Below, piece after piece: positions 34,474-43,547 of a stretch of 60,469 nt of DNA (positions are counted from its first letter, which is position 1; each line of letters opens with the position of its first letter). The stretch comes from an uncultured Flavobacteriales bacterium (GTDB lineage Bacteria; Bacteroidota; Bacteroidia; Flavobacteriales; UBA1820), in assembly GCA_938023515.1 (NCBI GenBank), contig CALJDR010000060.1, positions 1 to 60,469 of the forward strand. Direction: 5' to 3'. The translations under genes and the position numbers were made by a program. The notes beneath the pieces were generated by a model, which did no database searches, had not been told where the DNA came from, and saw only the letters and a list, made by a program, of their open reading frames with translations.

Positions 34474-35250
34474 ATGGAACTTAAACTCACTCGTCCGATC
34501 TGCTTTTTCGACCTGGAAACCACCGGCATCGATGTGGCACGTGACCGGATTGTCGAAATATCCGTATGCAAGGTTTACCCCAACGGAAATCAGGAAGTGC
34601 GCACATGGCTTGTAAACCCGGGACGTCCGATCCCGAAAGTAGTATCCGATATCCATGGGATCACCGATGAAAAGGTAAAGGACGAACCGACTTTCGATAA
34701 GATAGCTTCGACGGTGTACGAGATGATAAAGGATTCGGATTTGGCCGGGTACAACTCCAATCGGTTCGACATTCCGATGCTGGCCGAAGAACTGCTGCGT
34801 GCTGGTATTGATTTCGATATGGGCAACCGGGTGGCGGTGGATGTACAGGCTATTTTCTATAAGCGGGAGCCGCGTACCCTGTCGGCCGCTTATAAATTCT
34901 ACTGCGGGGCGGAACTCGAGGGGGCGCATGGCGCTCAGGCAGATACGATCGCTACCTACGAAGTGCTCAAGGCGCAATTGGATCGGTACGAGGATCTGCC
35001 GAACGATATAAAATCCCTGTCCGACTATTCTACCCAGCGGAAAACGGCAGATTTTGCCGGGTTTATCGCCTACGACCAGGATGGGGACGAGATATTCACG
35101 TTCGGAAAATACAAGGGATGCAAGGTTGCTCCTGTACTGGAGAACGATCCTGGTTATACCGGCTGGATGCTGGAGAAAGATTTCCCGCTTTACACCAAAA
35201 AGGTGATCACGGCCCTGCGGCTGCGCGGTAAATTCCCTAAGGGCCATTAA
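34474..35250 (+). CDS. DnaQ-like 3'-5' exonuclease with DUF3820-like tail
   Basis: 258 residues. DEDDh exonuclease core: FDLETTGID (ExoI, residue 13), NSNRFDIPML (ExoII, about 95) and GAHGAQADTIAT (ExoIII His and Asp, about 155). Residues about 205-250 (FTFGKYKGCKV, GYTGWMLEKDFP) resemble DUF3820. It could be an RNase T-like or DNA repair nuclease. Lies 26 nt after fhs, possibly co-transcribed. Confidence 0.88.
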   Translation: MELKLTRPICFFDLETTGIDVARDRIVEISVCKVYPNGNQEVRTWLVNPGRPIPKVVSDIHGITDEKVKDEPTFDKIASTVYEMIKDSDLAGYNSNRFDIPMLAEELLRAGIDFDMGNRVAVDVQAIFYKREPRTLSAAYKFYCGAELEGAHGAQADTIATYEVLKAQLDRYEDLPNDIKSLSDYSTQRKTADFAGFIAYDQDGDEIFTFGKYKGCKVAPVLENDPGYTGWMLEKDFPLYTKKVITALRLRGKFPKGH

Positions 35251-35292
35251 GCCGGAGGGGGGGATACGAAAAGAACTTAAAATTATATAACT

Positions 35293-35625
35293 ATGGGAAC
35301 TACACGCAGAACTTTTCTTAAAATGTACTCGGTGTGGGGCTGGGTCTTGGTGGCAGCGCCGCTGATCGTATGCACTCTGTGGCCTATCGTTACTTTCGGC
35401 GCCCGGACGCCCCGGGAGGCGAAAGAACTTTTTGTTAATACCAATGCGGTTTTTGCTTATTATGATATTGTCTGGATCGTATCGGCTGTGCTTTCCGCTT
35501 TTGCGTTCTTCTTCGGCTCGCGGCTGGTAGGCGGGGGAAAACCGTATGCGGTGAACGGTGTGTTCATGTTGGTGGTATCCGGAACTACGCTGGCCCTGTC
35601 CATCGCCCATCTGTTGATAAAGTAG
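35293..35625 (+). CDS. Small three-helix membrane protein
   Basis: 110 residues with hydrophobic segments at about 11-33, 51-75 and 85-108. The N-terminus TRRTFLKMYSVWGW resembles a twin-arginine signal (S/T-R-R-x-F-L-K), but the following segment is not cleaved in an obvious way. Not recognised. It follows the exonuclease by 42 bp on the same strand. Confidence 0.55.
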   Translation: MGTTRRTFLKMYSVWGWVLVAAPLIVCTLWPIVTFGARTPREAKELFVNTNAVFAYYDIVWIVSAVLSAFAFFFGSRLVGGGKPYAVNGVFMLVVSGTTLALSIAHLLIK

Positions 35626-35669
35626 TTATGAGCCTTCGATAAAATATTTCGCCCAAATTGTAAAATAAA

Positions 35670-35701
35670 CTTGACATTATGTAAATTTTGTTTTACGTTT
35701 G
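35670..35701 (+). promoter_or_regulatory. Promoter CTTG-N20-TACGTTTG for the first propeller gene
   Basis: Both elements with a 20-bp spacer. The -7 box covers 35694-35701, so the in-frame start at 35699 is impossible and the ATG at 35723 is used. Confidence 0.7.
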
Positions 35702-35722
35702 CGAAAAGAAATTTTATCAGCT

Positions 35723-36793
35723 ATGAAGAAAATAACCGGTTTATTCGGAATCCTCGCCCTGCTGTTTTGCTTGCCGGGCTGTGGTGGGAAGGCGGGAAAA
35801 ATTGATCCCGATGCCGTTTTTGCCGTTTCTCAGGAACTTTTCCCGGACAGTATTGCCGTAGAGCAGGTGCTCGTCCCTAAAGAATTGCGGGTGGTCAACG
35901 GTTATATGGTTGTGGTGAGCGATAAAACGGATACGGTCTTTTACGTGTACTCTTTGCCGGGTTTCCGGTATTTGTACGGAAGTGTAGTTTCGGGCGAGGG
36001 GCCGGAAGATCTGCCGCGGTATTTCCGGGATCTGGTTTCGTCGGACGGCCGGAAATTCATTGTCGTTCCGGGCTATTCCGGACAGGCTCGGGTCTATGCC
36101 CCGCAACGATCGGGCATACAGCGGGAACGGGATATAAAGTGCCGGAAGAAATATCAGCTGTGCGCGGTGTCCCCCGGCGGAGAAAAAGCCCTTTCTATGA
36201 AACTGTCGTCGCAGGACGGATCGCGCTATATCCTCTCGGCGGTATCGGGAGATTCTCTGCTGACTGTCACCGATAGTATTGCCCTGCGTTCCAAAAGATA
36301 TACGGTCCGGATGGAAGGAATGTTTACGATATCTACGACTGTCAATGAATGTTATACGGCAGCTTCCGGGGACGCCTTTGCCCTCTTCTATGACGGGATC
36401 CCCCGGGCGGAATTTTATAGATGGACCGAGGAGGGAAAAATAGAGCGCATAACGGCCTATGGGGATACGTTGTATGCCTGGAAAGAAGAGGATATCATCC
36501 GGCCCAACAGCATTGGAAGGCCGAAGGAACAAATCCTGTATTATGTGGACGCGCAGGCTTCCGGCGATCATTTTTATGCATTCTATAGAGGGGCTACGCA
36601 GGGGCAGTATGAAGAAACGCCCGGTGTTTTTATCCGGGTATTCGACCGTCAGGGGCATCCGGTAAAATCGATGCGGATAAAAGGGCCTTATGATCTGTTT
36701 GCGGTGGACGAACCCAACGGCATCATCTATGCGGCGGATAAAGCAAAGGATTTTGATCATGTCTATACGTTCAGGTACGACTTGGAAAAATAA
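35723..36793 (+). CDS. BF3164-like beta-propeller lipoprotein (copy 1)
   Basis: 356 residues. Lipoprotein signal with lipobox LPGC at about residue 20 (ALLFCLPGCGG). The rest looks like a six-bladed propeller, with TDTVFYVYSLPGFRYLYG and SGEGPEDLP in the first blade and a closing blade AADKAKDFDHVYTFRYD. Family members are often near surface polysaccharide or signalling systems, but function is unknown. It has a paralogue immediately downstream sharing DTVFYVY-LP-F, GPGEFP/GPEDLP and the ending pattern. Confidence 0.8.
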   Translation: MKKITGLFGILALLFCLPGCGGKAGKIDPDAVFAVSQELFPDSIAVEQVLVPKELRVVNGYMVVVSDKTDTVFYVYSLPGFRYLYGSVVSGEGPEDLPRYFRDLVSSDGRKFIVVPGYSGQARVYAPQRSGIQRERDIKCRKKYQLCAVSPGGEKALSMKLSSQDGSRYILSAVSGDSLLTVTDSIALRSKRYTVRMEGMFTISTTVNECYTAASGDAFALFYDGIPRAEFYRWTEEGKIERITAYGDTLYAWKEEDIIRPNSIGRPKEQILYYVDAQASGDHFYAFYRGATQGQYEETPGVFIRVFDRQGHPVKSMRIKGPYDLFAVDEPNGIIYAADKAKDFDHVYTFRYDLEK

Positions 36794-36853
36794 AATTCCC
36801 TTATTGAAACTTCTTTCCTAAAATCCCGGTCTAAAAGGAAAAATAGTTTTATC

Positions 36854-37891
36854 ATGACAACACGATCATTTTTAGGAACACTGTTTTTCCCTTTCCTGTG
36901 TGCGGCCGCCAGTTCCTGCGGAGAAGGGAGCAAAGCCGATATTTTTGCAGAGCCTCGAACACTTGCGGCGGACAGTATCGCAGTAGGGCAGATCATCCGG
37001 CCCCAGGCATTTTTCACTGGCGACGATTGTGTAGCCGTGCAAACCCTGGAGGATACGGTCTTTTACGTATACGGTTTGCCGGATTTTCGGTTACGGCATA
37101 CGTTCGGTAGGCGGGGGCAGGGCCCCGGTGAATTTCCTTCCCTGTCGGCGGAGCAATCCGGTTCGCCGGGTGTTTTGGCGGTGCGGACTTACCGAGTGGC
37201 GGGGCCTGTGGTCGAGCTGTACGGCTTTTCGGGAGAAGGCGTGGCGGGAAAGGGAATTTTTCGGGATAGGGGATACGATCCTAATTTTCGGATGGCCTAT
37301 GCGGTGAAAGACGACAGCCTGTTGGTTGGGGCTTTTATCCGGGACACTCCGGACAAAGAACATGTGCTGCGTTTGGTGAGCCTTGTCACGGGTGAAGTAA
37401 AGGATTCGGTCGATCTATATCAGTATACTATCCCTTATGACGGGCGTGAGCATATTACCCGCAATACGGCCCATATATCCGTATGCGGGGATAAATTGGG
37501 TGTGGCCTATGAAGAGTCCGGCACTCTCGATATTTATGAGATACGGGACGGAAAGTTTTGTTTCGTGGCTTCGCCGGGTACCCAAGCACCGTCCTTCGAC
37601 CGGTTCGATCCCGATCCCCGCCATTCTTCCTTGGCTTATGTGGCCTTGTTTTCCGACCGGGAATACATTTATGCGGTCAACGCCCGTACCGATATGCGGA
37701 CCCTCGAGCAGAAGTACACGATGGATGTGGTGTTGGAGGTATTCGATTGGGCCGGGAAAAAGGTCGGGGCGTTCCGCTTCGACAAAAAGAACCGGATGCC
37801 GGTATTCGTCGACGGTTCCCGTAAGACCGTCTATGCGATAGCTGCCGGGGAGGATTTCGACCGGATATACACGTATAAAATGGATTTGTGA
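36854..37891 (+). CDS. BF3164-like beta-propeller lipoprotein (copy 2)
   Basis: 345 residues, paralogous to the gene at 35723. Lipobox AASSC at about residue 22. Shared blade motifs are DTVFYVYGLPDFRLRH, GRRGQGPGEFPS, and the final AAGEDFDRIYTYKMD. It lacks an obvious promoter of its own and lies 60 bp after copy 1, so the pair is probably one transcript ending at the terminator at 37903. Confidence 0.8.
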   Translation: MTTRSFLGTLFFPFLCAAASSCGEGSKADIFAEPRTLAADSIAVGQIIRPQAFFTGDDCVAVQTLEDTVFYVYGLPDFRLRHTFGRRGQGPGEFPSLSAEQSGSPGVLAVRTYRVAGPVVELYGFSGEGVAGKGIFRDRGYDPNFRMAYAVKDDSLLVGAFIRDTPDKEHVLRLVSLVTGEVKDSVDLYQYTIPYDGREHITRNTAHISVCGDKLGVAYEESGTLDIYEIRDGKFCFVASPGTQAPSFDRFDPDPRHSSLAYVALFSDREYIYAVNARTDMRTLEQKYTMDVVLEVFDWAGKKVGAFRFDKKNRMPVFVDGSRKTVYAIAAGEDFDRIYTYKMDL

Positions 37892-37902
37892 GCTTGTCCT
37901 AT

Positions 37903-37943
37903 AAAAAACATCCGGCACGGGAATACCGTGCCGGATGTTTTTT
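37903..37943. terminator. Bidirectional terminator
   Basis: An 18-bp stem (37903-37920 with 37926-37943) including CATCCGGCACGG and six A-T pairs, loop GAATA. Serves the propeller genes and the convergent adenosyltransferase. Confidence 0.9.
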
Positions 37944-37960
37944 GTAGTGTGTACAGCTAA

Positions 37961-38524
37961 TTATTTACTGCCGGGGTATTCCCAGGTGCGTTCTTCTATG
38001 CCGCAGTCCTGTGCGATGGCGCGCGCGGAAACGAACAGGTAATCCGACAGGCGGTTGAGGTATTTTTCCGCTGTTTCCAATCCGGCAGCGCCTGTTCCTT
38101 TCAGGGTTACCGTTCGGCGTTCGGCCCGGCGGCAGATACTCCGGGCTACATGGGCCAGAGAAACAGCAGGATGTCCGCCGGGCAGGATGAATTTTTCCAG
38201 CGGAGGGAGAGTTTCCTGCATCCGGTCGATCGCCTTTTCCAGCGAGCCGATCTCGTCTTCGGTGATGACGGGAACGTGGTATTTTTCGATGTCTTCCGGC
38301 AGGCTCGCCAATTGCCCCCCGAGATTGAACAGGCTGTTCTGGATGTCTTTCAGTTCTTTCCTTAAGCCATCTTTTACCCCTTGGGTGTCGGAGAGGAGCC
38401 CCAAAAAGCTATTGAGCTCGTCCACGGTCCCGTAAGCTTCGAGCCGCAGGTCGTCTTTCGGGACCCGTTTGCCGCCTATCAGGGAGGTGCTTCCTTTGTC
38501 TCCGGTCTTGGTGTATATTTTCAT
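37961..38524 (-). CDS. PduO-type cob(I)alamin adenosyltransferase
   Basis: 187 residues. Makes adenosylcobalamin from reduced cobalamin and ATP. N-terminal MKIYTKTGDKGSTSLIGG is the ATP-binding motif, TVDELNSFLGL and the Arg-rich CRRAERR helix follow, as in PduO/MMAB. B12 coenzyme need is typical of Bacteroidota with methylmalonyl-CoA mutase. It lies 18 nt after recQ on the same strand and is probably co-transcribed. Confidence 0.93.
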   Translation of the reverse strand: MKIYTKTGDKGSTSLIGGKRVPKDDLRLEAYGTVDELNSFLGLLSDTQGVKDGLRKELKDIQNSLFNLGGQLASLPEDIEKYHVPVITEDEIGSLEKAIDRMQETLPPLEKFILPGGHPAVSLAHVARSICRRAERRTVTLKGTGAAGLETAEKYLNRLSDYLFVSARAIAQDCGIEERTWEYPGSK

Positions 38525-38542
38525 TTTTCTTACTGAGTTTTT

Positions 38543-40726
38543 TTAATTGGCTACGTCGCTGATGAACTTGATGCGCATCAGGCGGAGCTCTTCCTCCTCG
38601 TAATCCCCGCCGAAAGCGGCCATTGCGTCTTTGATCGCGTCTTTTTCCGCGGTCATGAAGTAATCTTCGATCTCTTCCTGCTGTTCGGGGTCGAGCATTT
38701 CGTCTATCTGATAGTCAATGTTGATCTTGGTCCCGGAATATACAATGGCCTCGATCTCCGAAATGAGGGCGGCCATTTCGAGCCCTTTCGCCTTGGCGAT
38801 GTCCTCCAGAGGTATCTTACGGTCCGTACTCTGGATGACGTAAACCTTCAGGCCCGATTTGTTCACCACCGAGCGTACCACCAGGTCGTCCGGTCGGACG
38901 ATATCGTTTTCCTCTACATATTTAGCGATAAAATCAGCGAATTTTTTTCCATATTTGCGCGCCTTGCCTTCGCCTACCCCGAAGATGGTCTTCATCTCTT
39001 CGGTGGTGATTGGGTAATGGAGGGCCATGTCTTCCAGCGAAGCATCCTGGAACATAGCGAACGGTGGTATGCCCAAACGCTTGGCCTCGCTTTTACGCAG
39101 ATCGCGCAGGGCAGACAGCAATACTTCGTCCGTTACGCCGCTTTTGCGGTTCTGTACGGCAGCCTGTTGTTCGAGGATGTCGTAATTGTGGTCCTCGGTC
39201 ATCTCAAATTTTTCGCCCGAAGCAAGGAATTCTTCGCTGCGGGGAGTGAGTTTTATCACCCCGTATTGCTCGATCTCCTTACGGATATAGCCTCCCACTA
39301 AAGCCTGGCGGATAAGGGCCATCCAGAATTTGTCGTCCCTGTCCTTGCCGGCTCCGAAGAAAGGCTTTTTATCGACTTTCAACCCTTTGACGGCGGAACT
39401 TACCCGGCCGACCAGGATATTGGTGATCTCTTTTGCGCGGAACGTCTGGGAGGTGTCCCTGACCACTTGTATGAGCGTTTTTAGTTCTTTGGTGGCATCT
39501 ATCCGGGGCTTCGGGTTGCGGCTGTTGTCGTCCATTCCGGCTCCCTCACCTTTTACTTCGTCGAACTCTTCGCCGAAATAGTGCAGCAGGTATTTGCGGC
39601 GCGACATCGAAGTTTCGGCATAGGCCACTACATCCTGTAGCAACGCCCCCCCGATCTCCTGTTCGGACAGTGGTTTGCCCACCAGGAATTTCTCCATTTT
39701 TTCGATGTCCTTGTAGCTGTAGAAAGCCAGGCAGTGACCTTCACCCCCGTCGCGGCCGGCGCGGCCGGTCTCCTGGTAGTAGCTTTCCAGGCTTTTGGGG
39801 ATATCGTGATGGATCACGAACCGAACGTCCGGCTTATCGATACCCATACCGAAAGCGATGGTGGCCACGATTACGTCCACGTCCTCCATCAGGAATGCAT
39901 CCTGGTTTTTGGCACGTGTCTTGGCGTCCAGCCCTGCATGGTACGGGGCGGACGAGATGCCGTTCACGCGCAGCAGTTCGGCGAGTTCCTCCACTTTTTT
40001 GCGGGATAGGCAGTATATGATACCCGACTGATGAGAACGGGTCTTGATGAACTTGATGATCTCCTTTTCTACGTCCACTTTAGGGCGGATTTCATAAAAA
40101 AGGTTCGGACGGTTGAAAGACGATTTGTAGACCGTCGCATCGCTCATCCCGAGGTTTTTCTGGATATCCTCCTGTACTTTAGGAGTAGCGGTAGCCGTCA
40201 GGGCGATGATGGGCATCGGGGCTATCTTGTCCAGGATCGAACGGATGTTGCGGTATTCCGGCCGGAAATCGTGTCCCCATTCCGAGATACAGTGCGCCTC
40301 GTCGATGGCGCAAAAAGAGATAGGAACCGTTTTCAGGAAATCCGTGTATTCGTCTTTGGTGAGCGATTCCGGGGCTACGTAAAGCAGTTTGGTCACCCCG
40401 GAGCGGATGTCGGCCTTTACCTGTTCCACTTCGCTTTTGGTCAGCGAAGAGTTCAGCACATGGGCTACGGCGGCATCGGTCGAGATCCCGCGCATGGCAT
40501 CGACCTGATTTTTCATCAGGGCGATCAGCGGGGATATGATGATGGCTGTGCCGTTCATCAAGAGCGCCGGCAATTGGTATGTCAGGGATTTGCCGCCTCC
40601 GGTAGGCATAATGACAAAGGTATTATTCCCAGCCATAAGGCTTTCGATAATTTGTTTTTGCTTACCTTTGAAGGTGTCAAACCCGAAGTATTTTTTTAGT
40701 TCCGATTCGAGGCTAAAATTTCTCAC
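38543..40726 (-). CDS. recQ: ATP-dependent DNA helicase RecQ
   Basis: 727 residues. A 3'-5' repair helicase. Motif I MPTGGGKSLTYQLPALL, DEAHCISEWGHDFRPEY (motif II and aromatic-rich loop), TATATPKV, and FVIHHDIPKSLESYYQETGRAGRDG are clear. The zinc-binding region lacks the expected cysteines, as in some Bacteroidota RecQs. HRDC-like domain near residue 570, then an acidic tail with poly-Glu (EQQEEIEDYF). No ATG lies near the domain start; GTG at 40726 (read VRNFSLESELKKYFGF) fits and is downstream of a -7 box at 40760-40767. Confidence 0.93.
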   Translation of the reverse strand: MRNFSLESELKKYFGFDTFKGKQKQIIESLMAGNNTFVIMPTGGGKSLTYQLPALLMNGTAIIISPLIALMKNQVDAMRGISTDAAVAHVLNSSLTKSEVEQVKADIRSGVTKLLYVAPESLTKDEYTDFLKTVPISFCAIDEAHCISEWGHDFRPEYRNIRSILDKIAPMPIIALTATATPKVQEDIQKNLGMSDATVYKSSFNRPNLFYEIRPKVDVEKEIIKFIKTRSHQSGIIYCLSRKKVEELAELLRVNGISSAPYHAGLDAKTRAKNQDAFLMEDVDVIVATIAFGMGIDKPDVRFVIHHDIPKSLESYYQETGRAGRDGGEGHCLAFYSYKDIEKMEKFLVGKPLSEQEIGGALLQDVVAYAETSMSRRKYLLHYFGEEFDEVKGEGAGMDDNSRNPKPRIDATKELKTLIQVVRDTSQTFRAKEITNILVGRVSSAVKGLKVDKKPFFGAGKDRDDKFWMALIRQALVGGYIRKEIEQYGVIKLTPRSEEFLASGEKFEMTEDHNYDILEQQAAVQNRKSGVTDEVLLSALRDLRKSEAKRLGIPPFAMFQDASLEDMALHYPITTEEMKTIFGVGEGKARKYGKKFADFIAKYVEENDIVRPDDLVVRSVVNKSGLKVYVIQSTDRKIPLEDIAKAKGLEMAALISEIEAIVYSGTKINIDYQIDEMLDPEQQEEIEDYFMTAEKDAIKDAMAAFGGDYEEEELRLMRIKFISDVAN

Positions 40727-40744
40727 GGCTATTGTGAAAATTGG

Positions 40745-40752
40745 TATTTTTG
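40745..40752 (+). promoter_or_regulatory. -7 box TATTTTTG for the kdsD run
   Basis: Exact TAnnTTTG match. It excludes the in-frame start at 40741 and supports the ATG at 40789. Overlaps the recQ promoter region. Confidence 0.65.
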
Positions 40753-40759
40753 TATAGAA

Positions 40760-40767
40760 TAAAGATA
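40760..40767 (-). promoter_or_regulatory. -7 box TATCTTTA for recQ
   Basis: One mismatch to TAnnTTTG on the minus strand; leader about 28 nt to the GTG at 40726. It is within 10 bp of the divergent kdsD box, so the two promoters probably compete. Confidence 0.45.
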
Positions 40768-40788
40768 AGAAATACCCGTCAAAAAACA

Positions 40789-41784
40789 ATGAAAATGGAA
40801 AATAGATGCAAAAAAGAAAAAAATATTTTGCAACTTGCTAAAGATGTGATACTTGACGAGTCTAAGGAAGTGGCGGGCCTCGCAGGGCATCTGGACGGGA
40901 ATTTTGAGAAGGCGGTGGAAATGATCCTGGATTGCCCGGCGAGGGTGGTGGTGACCGGTATCGGGAAGAGTGCCTTGATCGCTCAGAAAATGGTGGCTAC
41001 GTTCAATTCCACGGGTACTCCGTCGGTATTCATGCATACGGCCGATGCTATGCACGGCGATTTGGGGGCCGTCATGCCCGACGATGTGGTCATTATGATC
41101 TCCAAAAGCGGCAATACTCCGGAAATAAAATCGCTTGTGCCGGTGTTGCGTGGGCTGGGAAATAAACTCATCGCTATTACGGCCAATACAGATTCTTATA
41201 TGGCACGGGGGGCCGATTGCGTATTGAACGCCTATGTTTCCCGGGAGGTATGCCCCAATAACTTGGCCCCGACCAGCTCCACCACGGTCCAGATGGTTCT
41301 CGGGGATGCGTTGGCCGTGGTGCTGGAAGTGCTTCGCGGTTTTCGCACCGAGGACTTCGCCCGGTTCCATCCTGGGGGCGCCTTGGGAAAACGTTTATAT
41401 ATGCGGGTGCGGGATATCATTGCCCAGAACGAACGCCCGGCCGTGGCAGCAGATGCCCCTATAAAAAAGGTGATCAGTGAAATATCGTCCAAGTTCCTCG
41501 GGGTGACTGCGGTGACCGAGGGGAATGGGCATATACTGGGTATTGTAACCGACGGGGATATTCGCCGTACGCTCGAACGGTACGACGACGGAAGCCTGTT
41601 TTCCCTGACGGCGCGGGATATTATGTCGGCAAATCCCAAGACCATTGCGGCCGACGTATTGGCCTTCGATGCGTTGGAAGTGCTCCAGAAATACGATATT
41701 AACAACCTGTTGGTCACCGACGAAAAGGGTCTCTATTGCGGGGTCATCCATATCCACGACCTGATACGGGAGGGGATCGTCTGA
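40789..41784 (+). CDS. kdsD: Arabinose-5-phosphate isomerase (KpsF/GutQ family)
   Basis: 331 residues. Makes D-arabinose 5-phosphate from ribulose 5-phosphate for KDO of lipopolysaccharide. SIS domain with VTGIGKSALIAQKMVATFNS and MISKSGNTPEIKSL; HPGGALGKRL closes it. Two CBS domains follow (about 205-331). ATG at 40789 (MKMENRCKK) is chosen from the promoter position. First gene of an envelope run with tatC, lptB and dacB. Confidence 0.9.
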   Translation: MKMENRCKKEKNILQLAKDVILDESKEVAGLAGHLDGNFEKAVEMILDCPARVVVTGIGKSALIAQKMVATFNSTGTPSVFMHTADAMHGDLGAVMPDDVVIMISKSGNTPEIKSLVPVLRGLGNKLIAITANTDSYMARGADCVLNAYVSREVCPNNLAPTSSTTVQMVLGDALAVVLEVLRGFRTEDFARFHPGGALGKRLYMRVRDIIAQNERPAVAADAPIKKVISEISSKFLGVTAVTEGNGHILGIVTDGDIRRTLERYDDGSLFSLTARDIMSANPKTIAADVLAFDALEVLQKYDINNLLVTDEKGLYCGVIHIHDLIREGIV

Positions 41785-41830
41785 AAAATGAATGGCCCGG
41801 CGGAACAATTATGAATGTAAAAAACGGTAA

Positions 41831-42667
41831 ATGAGCGGAAAGGACACATCCGGCGAGACGACTTTTTTGGGGCATCTTTTCGTGCTGCGCAAGCACTTGT
41901 TCCGCATAGCCCTCTATGTGTTTGCCGGTGCGGTCGTGGCGTTTTTCTGCGACCATATCATCTACGACGATGTTATTTTCGGGCCACGGCATCCGGATTT
42001 TCCGACTTACCGGTTTTTCTGCGGACTTTCGGATACGATCAACGGGTGGTTCGGTACATCGATAGACCTATGTATGCATCCGGTACAGTTCAACGTACAG
42101 AACAGGGAACTTACCGGCCAATTCAATTCCCACCTGTGGGTGTCGTTCGTGTCCGGGCTTATTATCGCTACTCCCCTTATTGTGTGGGAGATATGGCGTT
42201 TCGTATCCCCGGCCCTTACCGACAAGGAACGCAAGAGCGCCCGGGGAGTGGTGTTTTACGTATCGTCCCTCTTTTTTCTGGGGATCGCATTCGGGTATTT
42301 CGTGATCCTGCCGATGTCCATCAATTTCTTTACCGGATACCGCCTGGGTACGGAGGATGCGATCGTGAACAATATCGAACTGTCGTCCTACATATCGAAT
42401 GTGGTGAATATCACCCTGGCTACCGGGATCATGTTCCAGATGCCTATCGCCATCTATGTGCTGTCCCGGATGGGATTGGTTTCCTCAAAATTTTTGCTGA
42501 AGTATTACCGCCATGCGATCCTGCTGATCCTGATCGTGGCGGCGGTGCTCACCCCACCGGATATTGCTTCGCAGATCGTGCTGGCCATTCCTATCATTCT
42601 GTTGTACCAGGCCAGTGTGATGATATGCAAACGTATGGAGAAAAAACGCGCCGCGCAGGCGAATTGA
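41831..42667 (+). CDS. tatC: Sec-independent translocase TatC
   Basis: 278 residues with six hydrophobic segments. Core of the twin-arginine translocase. The conserved cytoplasmic N-terminus appears as TFLGHLFVLRKHLF, and FVSPALTDKERK and FGYFVILP mark the middle loops. A longer periplasmic stretch (about 45-95) is typical of Bacteroidota. tatA/B are not in the window. Lies 46 bp after kdsD. Confidence 0.95.
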   Translation: MSGKDTSGETTFLGHLFVLRKHLFRIALYVFAGAVVAFFCDHIIYDDVIFGPRHPDFPTYRFFCGLSDTINGWFGTSIDLCMHPVQFNVQNRELTGQFNSHLWVSFVSGLIIATPLIVWEIWRFVSPALTDKERKSARGVVFYVSSLFFLGIAFGYFVILPMSINFFTGYRLGTEDAIVNNIELSSYISNVVNITLATGIMFQMPIAIYVLSRMGLVSSKFLLKYYRHAILLILIVAAVLTPPDIASQIVLAIPIILLYQASVMICKRMEKKRAAQAN

Positions 42668-42697
42668 CCGAGTGAAAAATAATAAAAAATAAAGAAT

Positions 42698-43525
42698 ATG
42701 AAACTCAGAGCCGAACACCTGAAAAAAACCTACCGCAACCGCTGCGTGGTGAATGATGTATCCCTGGAAGTAAACCAGGGCGAGATCATCGGGCTGCTCG
42801 GCCCGAACGGGGCCGGGAAAACCACGTCTTTCTATATGATCGTGGGGCTGGTCCAGTCCAACGGGGGAAATGTCTATCTGGACGACACCGAGATCACGCA
42901 GTTCCCCATGTATAAGCGGGCGCAGTACGGGGTGGGCTACCTGGCCCAGGAGAATTCCGTGTTCCGCAAACTGACGGTGGAGCAGAACATCCTTTCCGTC
43001 CTCCAAATGACTAAAAAAACGCCCGAAGAGCAAATCGCGAAGATGAATTCGCTGATCGAGGAATTCGGTCTGGAAAGGGTGCGCAAGAGCAACGGGGATG
43101 TGCTTTCCGGGGGAGAACGCCGCCGCACCGAGATAGCCCGGTGTATTGCAACCGACCCGAAATTCGTGCTGCTGGATGAGCCGTTCGCGGGGGTCGATCC
43201 TATTGCAGTGGAGGATATCCAGTCCATCGTTTGGCGGTTGAAAGCCAAAAATATAGGCATCCTGATCACCGACCATAACGTGCAGGAAACCCTGGCCATT
43301 ACCACCCGCACTTATCTGATGTACCAGGGGTCTATCCTTAAATCCGGTACGCCGGAAGAACTGGCCGCCGACGAGATGGTGCGCAAGGTATATCTGGGGC
43401 AGAATTTCGAACTGCGCCGCAAGGACTTGAGCAACCGGAAACTGCATTCCACCGATATCGTGGAGGCTGTCGCCGAAGCTGCGGCCGAAGCTACCGCCAC
43501 AGAAGAGGCAAACGGAGAGAACTGA
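42698..43525 (+). CDS. lptB: LPS export ABC transporter ATP-binding protein LptB
   Basis: 275 residues. ATPase of the LptB2FG complex that lifts LPS out of the inner membrane. Walker A GPNGAGKTTSF, signature SGGERRRTEIAR, and Walker B FVLLDEPFAGVDPIAV are the LptB form; LITDHNVQETL carries the H-loop. A Lys/Glu/Ala-rich C-terminal tail extends beyond the E. coli protein. Same operon as kdsD, tying KDO synthesis to LPS export. Confidence 0.95.
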   Translation: MKLRAEHLKKTYRNRCVVNDVSLEVNQGEIIGLLGPNGAGKTTSFYMIVGLVQSNGGNVYLDDTEITQFPMYKRAQYGVGYLAQENSVFRKLTVEQNILSVLQMTKKTPEEQIAKMNSLIEEFGLERVRKSNGDVLSGGERRRTEIARCIATDPKFVLLDEPFAGVDPIAVEDIQSIVWRLKAKNIGILITDHNVQETLAITTRTYLMYQGSILKSGTPEELAADEMVRKVYLGQNFELRRKDLSNRKLHSTDIVEAVAEAAAEATATEEANGEN

Positions 43526-43547
43526 AAAACATATAAATAAAAACAGG

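Noticed and set aside
40741..40789. Upstream in-frame start for kdsD
   Set aside because: It falls inside the -7 box TATTTTTG, so it would not be transcribed.
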